Of a stretch of 64,000 bases of DNA, positions 34,936 to 43,699 are shown piece by piece. The position numbers and the translations under genes were made by a program. Origin of the DNA: Streptomyces sp. NBC_00448 (GTDB lineage Bacteria > Actinomycetota > Actinomycetes > Streptomycetales > Streptomycetaceae); assembly GCF_036014115.1 (NCBI RefSeq), contig NZ_CP107913.1, forward strand, positions 310,001-374,000. The letters are read 5' to 3'. Position 1 is the first letter of the stretch; every line of letters begins with the position of its first letter. The notes below the pieces were generated by a model. The model was not told the origin of the DNA and did no database searches. It was given only the letters and a program-made list of their open reading frames with translations.

Positions 34936-36243
34936 ATGAGCGGGAGCGTCCCGGACGAACTGCTGGACCCGGCGGAGCGGATGGGGCCGGACGAACTGGC
35001 CGCGCTCCAGCTGGAGCGGTTGCGGGCGACGCTGCGGCACGCGTACGACCACGTGGAGCCGTATCGGCGGAAGTTCGACGCGGCCGGGGTGCGGCCGGAG
35101 GACTGCCGGAGCCTGGCGGACCTGGCGCACTTCCCGTTCACCACGAAGGCGGACCTGCGCGCGGCGTACCCGTTCGGGATGTTCGCGGTGCCGATGGCCG
35201 AGGTGCGCCGACTGCACGCGTCGAGCGGGACCACCGGGCTGCCGACGGTGGTCGGCTACACCGAGCACGACCTCGCGGCGTGGGCGGAGGTGGTGGCCCG
35301 CTCGATCAGGGCGGCGGGCGGCCGCCCCGGCCACAAGGTCCATGTGGCCTACGGCTACGGGCTGTTCACCGGCGGCCTGGGCGCGCACTACGGCGCCGAG
35401 CGGGCCGGCTGCACGGTGATCCCGGCGTCCGGCGGGATGACGGCGCGGCAGGTGCAGATCATCCGGGACTTCGAGCCGGAGATCATCATGATCACCCCGT
35501 CGTACATGCTGACGCTGCTGGAGGAGTTCGAGCGGCAGGGCATCGATCCGCGCAGCACCTCGCTGCGGGTGGGGATCTTCGGCGCGGAGCCGTGGACGGA
35601 GGGGATGCGGGCCGAGATCGAGGAGCGGTTCGCGATCGACGCGGTGGACATCTACGGCCTGTCGGAGGTGATGGGACCCGGGGTGGCGCAGGAGTTCGCC
35701 GAGGGCAAGGACGGCCTGCACATCTGGGAGGACCACTTCCTGCCGGAGGTGGTGGACCCGATCACCGACGCGGTGATGGCGCCGGGCGAGGGCGGCGAAC
35801 TGGTGCTCACCTCGCTCACCAAGCAGGCGCTGCCGGTGATCCGCTACCGCACCCGGGACCTGACCCGGCTGCTGCCGGGCACCTCGCGCCCGGCGATGCG
35901 CCGGATGGAGAAGGTCACCGGCCGCTGCGACGACATGATCATCCTGCGCGGGGTGAACGTCTTCCCCAGCCAGATCGAGGAGATCGTGCTGCGCACCCCC
36001 GCGGTCGCGCCGCACTTCCGGATCGAGCTGACCCGGCCCGGCCGGATGGACCACATGGCGGTGAAGGTCGAGGCGCGGGCCGGCGCGGGGCCCGAGCAGC
36101 GGGCGGCGGCCGCCGCGTCGATCGCCCGCGGGGTGAAGGACGGCGTGGGGGTGACGGTCGAGGTCACGGTGGTCGACCCGGAGACGCTGGAGCGTTCGGT
36201 CGGCAAGATCCAGCGGGTCGCGGACCTGCGGGACCGTCCCTGA
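34936..36243 (+). CDS. paaK: Phenylacetate-CoA ligase
   Basis: 435 residues from ATG 34936 with GGGAG upstream. ANL-superfamily adenylating enzyme: phosphate-binding HASSGTTGLPTVVG near 94, the aromatic-pocket motif YGLFTGGLGAHYGAE, SEVMGPG, IRYRTRDLT, and the C-terminal hinge RGVNVFPSQIEE. This is the PaaK pattern: phenylacetate + ATP + CoA to phenylacetyl-CoA, the entry step of the paa pathway. No other paa gene lies in the window, so it is an orphan copy, perhaps serving paa genes elsewhere. PaaR-like operator upstream. Confidence 0.92.
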   Translation: MSGSVPDELLDPAERMGPDELAALQLERLRATLRHAYDHVEPYRRKFDAAGVRPEDCRSLADLAHFPFTTKADLRAAYPFGMFAVPMAEVRRLHASSGTTGLPTVVGYTEHDLAAWAEVVARSIRAAGGRPGHKVHVAYGYGLFTGGLGAHYGAERAGCTVIPASGGMTARQVQIIRDFEPEIIMITPSYMLTLLEEFERQGIDPRSTSLRVGIFGAEPWTEGMRAEIEERFAIDAVDIYGLSEVMGPGVAQEFAEGKDGLHIWEDHFLPEVVDPITDAVMAPGEGGELVLTSLTKQALPVIRYRTRDLTRLLPGTSRPAMRRMEKVTGRCDDMIILRGVNVFPSQIEEIVLRTPAVAPHFRIELTRPGRMDHMAVKVEARAGAGPEQRAAAAASIARGVKDGVGVTVEVTVVDPETLERSVGKIQRVADLRDRP

Positions 36244-36290
36244 CCGCACGCCCCCCGGGCACGCGGGGCCGGGGGCGTACGCGGGCTCGG

Positions 36291-36322
36291 GGGCCGTGCG
36301 GTCATAGGGCCGTGCGGTCATA
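36291..36322. repeat. Tandem 16-bp repeat GGGCCGTGCGGTCATA x2
   Basis: Two adjacent exact copies between the convergent paaK and M20 genes, followed by two degenerate GGTCAT units. Confidence 0.95.
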
Positions 36323-36343
36323 CGGGTGACGCGGGTCATACGG

Positions 36344-37516
36344 TCATGCGGCCGCCGGAGGTCCGGGCGGGGCGAGGCGGCGCAGGGCGACCTCGGCGAG
36401 CAGGGCCGCGCCGTCGGCGAGGACCGCGTCGTCGAAGAGCGCGTCAGGCGCGTGGTTGCCCGGCGCGGTGGCCGGGTCCCGGCCGGGCGGGCAGGCGCCG
36501 AGGCTCGTCATCACCCCGGGGACCTCCGCCAGCACCCGGCCGATGTCGTCGGAGACCAGCGCCGGACGGGTGGTGCGGGTGAAGCGTTCGGCGCCGAAGA
36601 GGCCGGCCACGGCCCGGCCCACCAGGTCGGCCTCGGCGGTGTCGTTCACGGTGGCCGGATAGCCGGGGGCGTACGTGACCGACACCTCCAGACCGTGGGC
36701 CGCGCCGATGCCGCGGGCGGTGCGCTCGGCCTCCTCGGCGAGCCGGGCGAGCGTGGCGTCGGACAGCGCGCGCAGCGTCGCCTCGATCGTGGCCGTCGCG
36801 GGGATGATGTTGGGCCGGGTACCCGCGTGCGCGGTGCCGACGGTGAGCACCACCGGGTCGAACGGGTCGAAGCGCCGGGCCGGCAACGCGCCGAGCGCGG
36901 TGACGAGTTCGGCCAGCGCGGGGATCGGGTCGCGGCTGCGGTGCGGCCATGCGCCGTGGCCGCCGGCACCGTGCAGGGTGACCGCCAGCGTGCCGTTGGC
37001 GGCCAGCGCGGGCCCGGCCGTGTTGCTGAAGTGACCGGCGGGCGCGGACGCGCTGGAGTGCAGGGCGTAGGCCGCCACCGGACGGCTCCCGGTGGTCTCC
37101 AGCAGCCCCTCTTCCAGCATGAGCCGCGCGCCGTCGTGGCCCTCCTCCCCCGGCTGGAACATCAGCAGCACGTCCCCCGCGAACCGGTCGCGCCGGGCGG
37201 CGAGCAGGTGCGCGGCCCCGGCCAGCATCGCGGCGTGCTGGTCGTGGCCGCACGCGTGCCGGGGGCCGTCGGCGAAGGGCAACGCGTCCAGGTCGGCACG
37301 CAACAGCACCGTGGGCCCCGGCCCCGTACCGGAGACCACGGCCACCACGGAGCTGAGCGCCGTGCCGGTGCGGGTACTCAGGCCCAGCCCGTCGAGGGCG
37401 GCGAGCACGGTCTCCTGGGTACGGGGCAGGTGCAGGCCGGTCTCCGGGTGCTCGCGGACGGCGTGCCGCAACCGGTCGAGGCCGAGCGAACGGGCCTGCT
37501 CCACCAGGTCGTTCAT
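36344..37516 (-). CDS. M20-family amidohydrolase/deacylase
   Basis: 390 residues from ATG ending at 37516, overlapping the upstream stop as TGATG. Metal-binding motifs: HACGHDQHAAMLAG near 90, GEEGHDGARLML, and the dimerisation-domain His region GGHGAWPHRSRDP. This is the IAA-amino-acid hydrolase / N-acyl-amino-acid deacylase branch. As the last gene of the sulfur operon it could strip an N-acyl group from an imported organosulfur compound, as M20 enzymes do beside flavin monooxygenases in Bacillus S-alkyl-cysteine operons. Substrate inferred only. Confidence 0.88.
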   Translation of the reverse strand: MNDLVEQARSLGLDRLRHAVREHPETGLHLPRTQETVLAALDGLGLSTRTGTALSSVVAVVSGTGPGPTVLLRADLDALPFADGPRHACGHDQHAAMLAGAAHLLAARRDRFAGDVLLMFQPGEEGHDGARLMLEEGLLETTGSRPVAAYALHSSASAPAGHFSNTAGPALAANGTLAVTLHGAGGHGAWPHRSRDPIPALAELVTALGALPARRFDPFDPVVLTVGTAHAGTRPNIIPATATIEATLRALSDATLARLAEEAERTARGIGAAHGLEVSVTYAPGYPATVNDTAEADLVGRAVAGLFGAERFTRTTRPALVSDDIGRVLAEVPGVMTSLGACPPGRDPATAPGNHAPDALFDDAVLADGAALLAEVALRRLAPPGPPAAA

Positions 37517-38604
37517 CAGGCGGTGCCCCGCAGTGCGGGCAGTACGGTCTCGGCGATGCGGTAGGACTCCTCCAGCAGCGGGTTGCCGGACAGGATGAAG
37601 GTGTCCACGCCCAGGTCCTGGAACTCCCGCAGCCGGTCCACGACTTGGGCGGTGCTCCCGACGACGGCGGTGCCCGGGCCCGGGCGGAACAGGCTCATGC
37701 CCGGCCACAGGTTGGCGTGCTTCTCCAACTCCCGTGCGTGCTTGGGCACTCGGCCGCCGTGCTGGCGGAACTGCCGGGCCCAGCCCTCGCCGTCCTTGCT
37801 CTCCGGGTCGCCGAGCATCCGGGTGTACGTCGCCTGGCTGGTGACGTCGAGCAGCCGGTCGGCGGCGGCCCACGCCTGCTCCTCGGTGTCGCGGACGATG
37901 AGGTGCAGCCGCAGGCCGAGCCGCAGCTCGCGGCCGTAGTGGGCGGCGCGCTCGCGCACCCGGTCCAGCTTCTCCTTCAGCAGGTGCGGCGGTTCGCCCC
38001 AGGTGAGGTAGACGTCGACGTGCTGGGCGGCCATCTCGATGCCGGGGGCGGAGGAGCCGCCGAACCACAGCGGGGTGTGCACGCCGCCCTGGATCGGGGC
38101 CAGTTCGCGCAGGCCCGCGCCGGCGCCGGTCAACTCGTAGAAGCGGCCCTTGTGGTCGAAGACCTCGCCTGCGGTCAGCCGCTTGACGATGTCCCAGTAC
38201 TCGGCGCTGAGTTCGTACCGCTCGTCGTGTTCGAGTTGCAGGCCGGCCTGGCGCAGCGCTTCGGTCGAGCCGTTGACGACGTTGAAGCGCAGCCGGTCGG
38301 GGCCGAAGAGGTGGGCGAAGCTCAGCGCCATCTTGGCGAGCATGGTCGGGGAGATGAGGCCGGGGTGGACCGCGAGCAGCGGCTTGAAGCTCGGCCGGGT
38401 CTGGGCGGCGACCGCGCTGGCCAGCGGCCACACGTCGTACAGGTCGGTGGCGAACAGCGCGCCGTCGTAGCCCAACCGGTCGACGGCGACGCCCAGTTGC
38501 TGGAGGTACGCCAGGTCGATGCTGCGGCGCCCGGCGGGCTCCCAGGGGTAGGCGCCCTCGCGCGGAATGATGTACCAGAGGATCTCGGGGCTGGGCACGG
38601 TCAC
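37516..38604 (-). CDS. LLM-class flavin-dependent monooxygenase, SsuD-like
   Basis: 362 residues from a GTG ending at 38604 that overlaps the previous stop (GTGA). Bacterial luciferase-like barrel: GYDGALFATDLYDVWPLASAVA, FNVVNGSTEALRQAG, YWDIVKRLTAGEVFDHKGRFYEL, PLWFGGSSAPGIEMAAQHVDVYLTW (given in parts). It most resembles alkanesulfonate monooxygenase, which uses FMNH2 and O2 to release sulfite. No flavin reductase gene is present in the operon, so reduced flavin must come from elsewhere. Coupled to the M20 gene downstream. Confidence 0.88.
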   Translation of the reverse strand: MTVPSPEILWYIIPREGAYPWEPAGRRSIDLAYLQQLGVAVDRLGYDGALFATDLYDVWPLASAVAAQTRPSFKPLLAVHPGLISPTMLAKMALSFAHLFGPDRLRFNVVNGSTEALRQAGLQLEHDERYELSAEYWDIVKRLTAGEVFDHKGRFYELTGAGAGLRELAPIQGGVHTPLWFGGSSAPGIEMAAQHVDVYLTWGEPPHLLKEKLDRVRERAAHYGRELRLGLRLHLIVRDTEEQAWAAADRLLDVTSQATYTRMLGDPESKDGEGWARQFRQHGGRVPKHARELEKHANLWPGMSLFRPGPGTAVVGSTAQVVDRLREFQDLGVDTFILSGNPLLEESYRIAETVLPALRGTA

Positions 38605-39563
38605 TTCTCCGGGGCTTCGCGGGTCTCGGCGGCGGCTGCGGTGACCGCTGCGGACGGGGCGGTTTCGGACGGGGCTGGGGTGAGGGATCGCGCGGCGACG
38701 GCGTCGAGGCCCGGGTGGCGGGCGTCCGCGACGGTGATCGGGCGGGGCAGGAAGCCAGCCGCGGCGAGGATGTCGGCGGCCTCCTGCTGCTCGGCGACGA
38801 AGCCGGCGGAGACCGGTTCGAGCTGCCAGGGCAACCCGGCCAGCGCCTCGCGCCAGTCCGCCGCGCTGCCGCCCTGGTCGGCCGCGGCGATCTCGGCGGC
38901 CTCGTCCAGGTGACCGGCCGCCCAGGTGTCCGCGGCCTGGAGCGCCCGGACGATCAGGCCGACCAGGTCGGGGCGGCTGTCGGCGAGTTCACGGCGGGTG
39001 AAGAACACCGAGCGGTCGGCGATCAGGTCGCCCGCCTCGGCCAGGGTGCGCACCCGGCCGTCGCGGCGCGCGGCGGACAGCTCGGCGCCCTGGCCCACCC
39101 AGGCGTCGATGCCGCCGTCCAGCAGCCGCGCGTGGGAGTCGGCGCCGGACCGCTGCGCGGTGATGTCGGCGCCGTAGGAAAGGCCGTGCTGGGCAAGGGA
39201 CTTGGCGACGAAGTGGGTCTGCCACGAGCCGATCGCCAGGTGCACGGTGCGGCCCTTGAGGTCGGCGAGGGAGGCGATGTCGCCGTCCGCGCGGACCAGC
39301 AGGGCGCCGTGGCCCGGACGCGGCGCCGACACGGCGGCGTAGACGAGGTCGTGGCCCGCCGCCTGGGCGGACAGCGGCGGGGTGGAGCCGGTGCCGCCGA
39401 AGTCGATGGTGCCGTCGGCCAGCGCGGCCGCGGTGTCCAGGCCGCCGATCCGGTGCCAGGCGACGGTCTCACCCGACGGGCGCAGCGCCTCTTCGAGCAG
39501 GCCGAGCCGGGAGAGGTGATACAGCGACGGATTGGCCTTGTGGACGCCGATGTTGACGGTCAT
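38601..39563 (-). CDS. SsuA-like substrate-binding-fold protein without signal peptide
   Basis: 320 residues from ATG ending at 39563, overlapping the ATPase stop as ATGA. The periplasmic-binding fold of the NMT1/SsuA type is complete: IGVHKANPSLYHLSRLG, GTIDFGGTGSTPPLSAQAAG, LKGRTVHLAIGSWQTHFVAK, ARLLDGGIDAWVGQGAELSA. The N-terminus begins directly at the first beta strand, and upstream codons in this frame are not signal-like, so the protein should stay in the cytoplasm. Either it is an intracellular binding protein/enzyme of SBP fold, or it is exported by an unusual route. An Ala/Pro tail ends it. Confidence 0.82.
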   Translation of the reverse strand: MTVNIGVHKANPSLYHLSRLGLLEEALRPSGETVAWHRIGGLDTAAALADGTIDFGGTGSTPPLSAQAAGHDLVYAAVSAPRPGHGALLVRADGDIASLADLKGRTVHLAIGSWQTHFVAKSLAQHGLSYGADITAQRSGADSHARLLDGGIDAWVGQGAELSAARRDGRVRTLAEAGDLIADRSVFFTRRELADSRPDLVGLIVRALQAADTWAAGHLDEAAEIAAADQGGSAADWREALAGLPWQLEPVSAGFVAEQQEAADILAAAGFLPRPITVADARHPGLDAVAARSLTPAPSETAPSAAVTAAAAETREAPEK

Positions 39564-40636
39564 GCGGAGGACTCCTCGGGGGTGGTGGAACCGGTCGTGG
39601 GTTCGGTGGTGCGGGCGTCGGCGGGGGCCGTCGTGGGGGCCGGGCCGGAAGTCGCGCCCGGGTCGGCGCCGGGGTCGAGGTCCTTGCCGGCGGAGTTCTC
39701 CCCCGTGGCCGGCGCGCATGGTCCGGCGGCGGACCGGCCGTGGCCCACGCCGAGTTCGGCGAGCAGACGGGTGCGCAGGGCGGCGAACCGCGGGTCGGCA
39801 CTGTCGCGCGGGTGGTCGATGGCGATCCGCTCGTCGGACGCCAGCCGGCCGTCGCGCAGGACGGCCACCCGGTCGGCCAGGCGGATCGCCTCGTCGACGT
39901 CGTGGGTGACGAGCAGCACGGCGGGCTGGTGACGCCGGCACAACTCGCCGACCAGGTCGTGCATCCGCAGCCGGGTCAGCGCGTCCAGGGCCGCGAACGG
40001 CTCGTCCAGCAGCAGGAGTTCCGGCTCACGGATCAACGCCCGTGCCAGCGCCACGCGTTGGGCCTCACCACCGGACAGGGTGGCCGGCCAGGCGTCGGCG
40101 TGCCGGTCGAGGCCGACCTCGGCCAGGGCGCGCCGGCCGGTCTCCTTGGTGCGCGTGCCGCGCGGCAGCGCGACGGTGACGTTGGCCAGCACCTTCTTGG
40201 ACGGCACCAGGCGCGGCTCCTGGAAGACGACGGTCCGCGACTCCGGGACCAGCACGGTGCCCTCGTCGTGCCGGTCCAGTGCGCCGATGATCCGCAGCAG
40301 GGTGGTCTTCCCTGTGCCGCTGGCGCCGAGCAGGGCCAGGAACTCACCCTGGGCGATGTCCAGATCGAGGCCGTCGAGCACATGCCGGGTGCCGAAGGTG
40401 CGGCGCAGCCCGCGGATGCGGACGGCGGCCCGACCGCCGGTGCGGTCCTGAGCGCCGGCACGGTCCTGGGTGCCGGCACGGTCCTGGGTGCCGGCACGGT
40501 CCTGGGTGCCGGCACGGTCCTGGGCCTCGGTGTCGGCGTCGGCCTGGACCTGGGCGTGGACGGGGCCCTGGCTTCGGTCGTGGCTGTGGTCGTCGTTCGC
40601 GTGGGCGCCGACGGCGCCCGCGAGGGTCTCGCTCAT
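39560..40636 (-). CDS. Sulfonate-type ABC transporter ATPase (SsuB-like)
   Basis: 358 residues from ATG ending at 40636 (ATGA overlap with permease). Walker A GASGTGKTT, Q-loop VVFQEPRLVP, signature LSGGEAQRVALARAL, Walker B LLLLDEPFAALD, switch HDVDEA. This is the nitrate/sulfonate/taurine ATPase subfamily. Residues 1-70 are an unusual His/Asp/Gln-rich extension containing QDRAGT repeated four times, coded by a perfect 18-bp tandem repeat. The C-terminal 60 residues are Pro/Thr-rich. Confidence 0.92.
   Translation of the reverse strand: MSETLAGAVGAHANDDHSHDRSQGPVHAQVQADADTEAQDRAGTQDRAGTQDRAGTQDRAGAQDRTGGRAAVRIRGLRRTFGTRHVLDGLDLDIAQGEFLALLGASGTGKTTLLRIIGALDRHDEGTVLVPESRTVVFQEPRLVPSKKVLANVTVALPRGTRTKETGRRALAEVGLDRHADAWPATLSGGEAQRVALARALIREPELLLLDEPFAALDALTRLRMHDLVGELCRRHQPAVLLVTHDVDEAIRLADRVAVLRDGRLASDERIAIDHPRDSADPRFAALRTRLLAELGVGHGRSAAGPCAPATGENSAGKDLDPGADPGATSGPAPTTAPADARTTEPTTGSTTPEESSA
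40444..40515. repeat. 18-bp coding tandem repeat in the ATPase gene
   Basis: Unit GGTCCTGGGTGCCGGCAC: three exact copies (40462-40515) plus one slightly diverged copy (40444-40461) and a partial fourth. The unit is a multiple of three, so copy-number change keeps the frame. Confidence 0.95.
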
Positions 40637-41481
40637 CGTGCGGCCCCCTGGGTGCGCCAGGGCATGAGCAGCCGTTCCAGCAGCCGGGCGCTGCCGTCCG
40701 CGACCAGTCCGATCAGGGCGTAGATGAGGATGCAGACGGTGAGGATGTCGGTGCGGCTGTACTCCTGCGCCGTCGACATGAGGTAGCCGATGCCGGCGGT
40801 GGAGTTGATCTCCTCGGCCGCGATCAGGGCGATCACGCTGAGGGTCATCGACAGCCGCAGCCCGGACAGCAGCGCGGGCAGCGCGCCGGGGAGCACCACC
40901 TCGCGGACCAGCGCCAGCCGGCCCATGCCGAAGCTGCGCATCGCCTCCACCAGCTTCCGGTCGGTGTTGCGCACCCCGCCGGCGGCCGAGACGTACATCG
41001 GGAAGCTGGTCGCCACCGCGATCAGCACCACTCGGGCGGTCTCGCCGATGCCGAACCAGACCATGAACAGCGGGACCAGGGACAGGAACGGGATGGTGCG
41101 CAGCAACTGCATGGAGGAGTCGAGCAGTTCCTCGCCGAGCCGGGAGAAGCCGGTCAGCACGCCGAGCACCAGCCCGGCCGACGCGCCGATCAGCAGGCCG
41201 AGGCCGGCCCGGGTCAGCGAGACGGACAGCGCGTCGCCGAGTTGCCCACTCGTCCACAACTCCTTGAACGCGGAGAGCACTTGGCGCGGTGAGGCCAGCA
41301 GCGACGGGCTGAGCGTGCCCGAGGCGGAGGCCCAGATCCAGACCAGCACCAGCGCCACCGGGCCGAGCAGCCGCAGCCCCAGGCTCAGCGCGCGCGGCCG
41401 AGGCCGGACCACCTTCGGTCGCGGGGCGACCAGCCCGGGCGCCGCCGGGTCCGTGGACGTGCCGATGGCCACGCCGCTCAC
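40633..41481 (-). CDS. Sulfonate-type ABC transporter permease (SsuC-like)
   Basis: 282 residues from a GTG ending at 41481, overlapping the binding-protein stop as GTGA. About six membrane helices, first LGLRLLGPVALVLVWIWASA. Family motif SMQLLRTIPFLSLVPLFMVWFG and the EAA-type loop VEAMRSFGMGRLALVREVVLPGALP. The BPD-transp-1 subfamily with IPFLALIPLF-type motif serves nitrate, sulfonate and taurine importers. Works with the ATPase at 39560 and the lipoprotein at 41478. Confidence 0.93.
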   Translation of the reverse strand: MSGVAIGTSTDPAAPGLVAPRPKVVRPRPRALSLGLRLLGPVALVLVWIWASASGTLSPSLLASPRQVLSAFKELWTSGQLGDALSVSLTRAGLGLLIGASAGLVLGVLTGFSRLGEELLDSSMQLLRTIPFLSLVPLFMVWFGIGETARVVLIAVATSFPMYVSAAGGVRNTDRKLVEAMRSFGMGRLALVREVVLPGALPALLSGLRLSMTLSVIALIAAEEINSTAGIGYLMSTAQEYSRTDILTVCILIYALIGLVADGSARLLERLLMPWRTQGAAR

Positions 41482-42500
41482 TTGGCGCTCGCAGCGGTCT
41501 TGTCGATGTCGAGCACGTACGGCTTGACGTCGAAGACGCCCTTGGTGATCTTCTGGTCGGCGAAGAACTGCGCGACGGTGGCGAAGTGCGCCAGCTGGGT
41601 CGCGCCGATCGGCTGCGCGGTGCCGAGCGCCTTGTCGATGGGCAGTTCGACCGCCCGCTGGGCGGGGGTGACGGCCTCCGGGCCGGAGTCGGTCTTGACG
41701 TTGAGGTACGCCTCGGGGTTCTGCTGCTGCTTCAGTCCGGCGTCGTGCAGGTAGTCGTAGAGCGCCTTGACGACCTCCGGGTGCTGGGTGGCGAAGCTGT
41801 TGCGGACCGCCCAGACGGCGTAGTTGTCCGAGCCGACCTGGCCGCCGGTGGTCAGGAAGCGCGCGCCGGAGTTGGCGACGGCCGGGATGGAGTACGTCGC
41901 CCACGTCGACCAGGCGTCCACCTGGCCGGAGTTGAAGACCGGGCCGATCTGGTTGGGCTGGAGGTAGACCCGCTTGACCTTGTCGGCCGGGATGTGCGCC
42001 TGCTGGAGGGCCTTGAGCAGCAGGTACTCGCTGGTGCCGCCGTGCCAGACGGCGACCTTCTTGCCGACCAGGTCGCTGACGGTCTTGATGTCGGAGTTCT
42101 TCTTCACCAGGATGCCTTCGCCCAACTCGTCGGGGTCGACGGCGGAGAAGAGCTTGAAGCCGGGTGTCTGGGCCAGCGCGGCGATCGCGGAGGTGATGGA
42201 GCCCTCGGCGAAGTCCAGTGCGTTGGCGTCGAGTTCCTGTGCGGCGGGGGCGAACGCGCCGGCGGTGCCGGTCCAGGCCACCTTGGCGTGCACCTTGGCC
42301 AGGGCCTTGGCGAGCGAGCCGTCCTTGCGTCCGAGGGCGAGCACTCCGGAGTTGCCGCCGTCGGGGATGCGGACGGTGATGGTCGCACCGCTGCCGCCGG
42401 CGTCCGCGCGGGCCGATCCGGTGGAGGACGAGGAGCAGGCGGTCAGGGCCAGCGCGGCGAACAGGGAGGTGGTGGCGAGGGCTAGTTGACGGACGTTCAC
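41478..42500 (-). CDS. Sulfonate-type ABC transporter substrate-binding lipoprotein
   Basis: 340 residues from a GTG ending at 42500 with GGAGA upstream. Signal peptide (LATTSLFAALALTAC) with lipobox LTAC and a following Ser-rich linker. SsuA/TauA-type fold: VRIPDGGNSGVLALGRKDG, FAEGSITSAIAALAQTPG, GKKVAVWHGGTSEYLLLKALQ, VDAWSTWATYSIPAVA. This is the exported binding protein of the importer, in contrast to the two signal-less SBP-fold proteins of the same operon. Confidence 0.93.
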   Translation of the reverse strand: MNVRQLALATTSLFAALALTACSSSSTGSARADAGGSGATITVRIPDGGNSGVLALGRKDGSLAKALAKVHAKVAWTGTAGAFAPAAQELDANALDFAEGSITSAIAALAQTPGFKLFSAVDPDELGEGILVKKNSDIKTVSDLVGKKVAVWHGGTSEYLLLKALQQAHIPADKVKRVYLQPNQIGPVFNSGQVDAWSTWATYSIPAVANSGARFLTTGGQVGSDNYAVWAVRNSFATQHPEVVKALYDYLHDAGLKQQQNPEAYLNVKTDSGPEAVTPAQRAVELPIDKALGTAQPIGATQLAHFATVAQFFADQKITKGVFDVKPYVLDIDKTAASAK

Positions 42501-42541
42501 GGAAGGTCTCCAGGAAGTGGCGGGCCGTGGTCGGCGCGGGT

Positions 42542-43699
42542 TCAGGGGGTGGCGGAGGCGGTGCCGGCCGCCGGCGCGACGGCATGGGTCCCGGCGGCCG
42601 GGCTCCGCGTGCCGGGCTGCTGCGGGGCGGCGGCTGCGTGCGGGGTGCCGGAGGCGGGAGCGGTGGCAGTGGTCGCGGTGGCCGTGGTCTCGGCGGCGGT
42701 CGCGGCCCGGGCGGCGCGCAACTCGCGTGCCCGGCGCAAGGGTTCGTGGTCCGCCCAGCCGGCGACGTCGACCGGTTCGGGCAGGAAGCCGTGCGCGTAC
42801 AGGAACCGCTCCTGCTCGGCCAGCAGCGTCAGCCGCTCCTCGCTCAGGTCGAGTCCGAGGCTGCCGGCGGTGCCCGCGCGGTAGGCGCCGGCCACCCCGT
42901 CGGGGCCGGCCCCGGTCTCGGCGCCGAGGATGCGGGCCAGGTCGCCGGGGTGGGCCGCGGCCCACTCGGCGGCGTCGAGCAGCACGGCGAGGAAGCGCGT
43001 CACAAGGTCGGGCCGCTCGTCCAGCAGCCTTTGGTGGACGGTGATCGGCCGGGGCGTGCCGTTGTTCACCCGGCTGCGGCGGTCGGGGACGGCGTCCAGG
43101 TCGATCGCGACCTCGGCGCCGTAGCGGCGGGCGGTCTCGACGGCCACCGCGCCCTTGACGTAGACCGCGTCGACCCGGCCGTCCCGCAGCGCCGCCAACT
43201 CCCCCTCCCACTGGCCCTGCCGGAGCCCGGGCACCTCGACGAGCCGCGCGTCGTCCAGGGTCAGCCCGGCCAGTCCGAGGGCTCCGGCGTGGCCGTGCAG
43301 CGCCATGGCCCGCCAGAAGTCGATCGCGATGTCATGGCGGGGGACGGCCAGCCGCCGGCCGCGCAACTGCTCGGGGGTGCGCAGGTCGCTGTCCGCGCGG
43401 ACCAGGACGGACTGCCGCTCCTCGATCCAGGTCAGCGCGATCACCCTGGTCGCCTCGCCGCGTGAACGCGCCCACAGCGCCGGGACGTTGCCGCCCTCGC
43501 GGAACAGCGCGGTCAGTTCGTGGGTGAAGTGGCTGCGGGGCAGTCCGTCGCTGCGCTCGTCGTCGGCGGCGTCGCGCAGCGAGCGTACGGCGATGCCGTC
43601 GGGGGCGAACTCGGCGGCCAGGGTGCCGCGGTCGGCGGCGATGCCGGTGGCGGTGGGGACGGGGCAGCGGGTGAACCAGATCTCGTCCGGCTCGGACAT
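42542..43699 (-). CDS. DszB-like sulfinate desulfinase candidate
   Basis: 385 residues from ATG ending at 43699. Starts without a signal peptide. The N-terminus FTRCPVPTATGIAA places Cys12 in a CPVP motif; His57 and Arg67 lie exactly ten residues apart in SHFTHELTALFREGGN, with Gly70 three later. This reproduces the Cys27-His60-Arg70-Gly73 set of DszB, the 2'-hydroxybiphenyl-2-sulfinate desulfinase, as I recall it. The C-terminal LAEQERFLYAHGFLPEPVDV also parallels DszB. It therefore may release sulfite from a sulfinate. A 45-residue Ala/Thr/Pro tail follows. First enzyme gene of the operon after the leader peptide. Confidence 0.8.
   Translation of the reverse strand: MSEPDEIWFTRCPVPTATGIAADRGTLAAEFAPDGIAVRSLRDAADDERSDGLPRSHFTHELTALFREGGNVPALWARSRGEATRVIALTWIEERQSVLVRADSDLRTPEQLRGRRLAVPRHDIAIDFWRAMALHGHAGALGLAGLTLDDARLVEVPGLRQGQWEGELAALRDGRVDAVYVKGAVAVETARRYGAEVAIDLDAVPDRRSRVNNGTPRPITVHQRLLDERPDLVTRFLAVLLDAAEWAAAHPGDLARILGAETGAGPDGVAGAYRAGTAGSLGLDLSEERLTLLAEQERFLYAHGFLPEPVDVAGWADHEPLRRARELRAARAATAAETTATATTATAPASGTPHAAAAPQQPGTRSPAAGTHAVAPAAGTASATP

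Noticed and set aside
38601..39941. Extension of the SsuA-like gene upstream to 39941
   Set aside because: The extra 126 codons overlap the ATPase gene, are Arg/Pro-rich and carry no signal peptide; the ATGA overlap start at 39563 is favoured.
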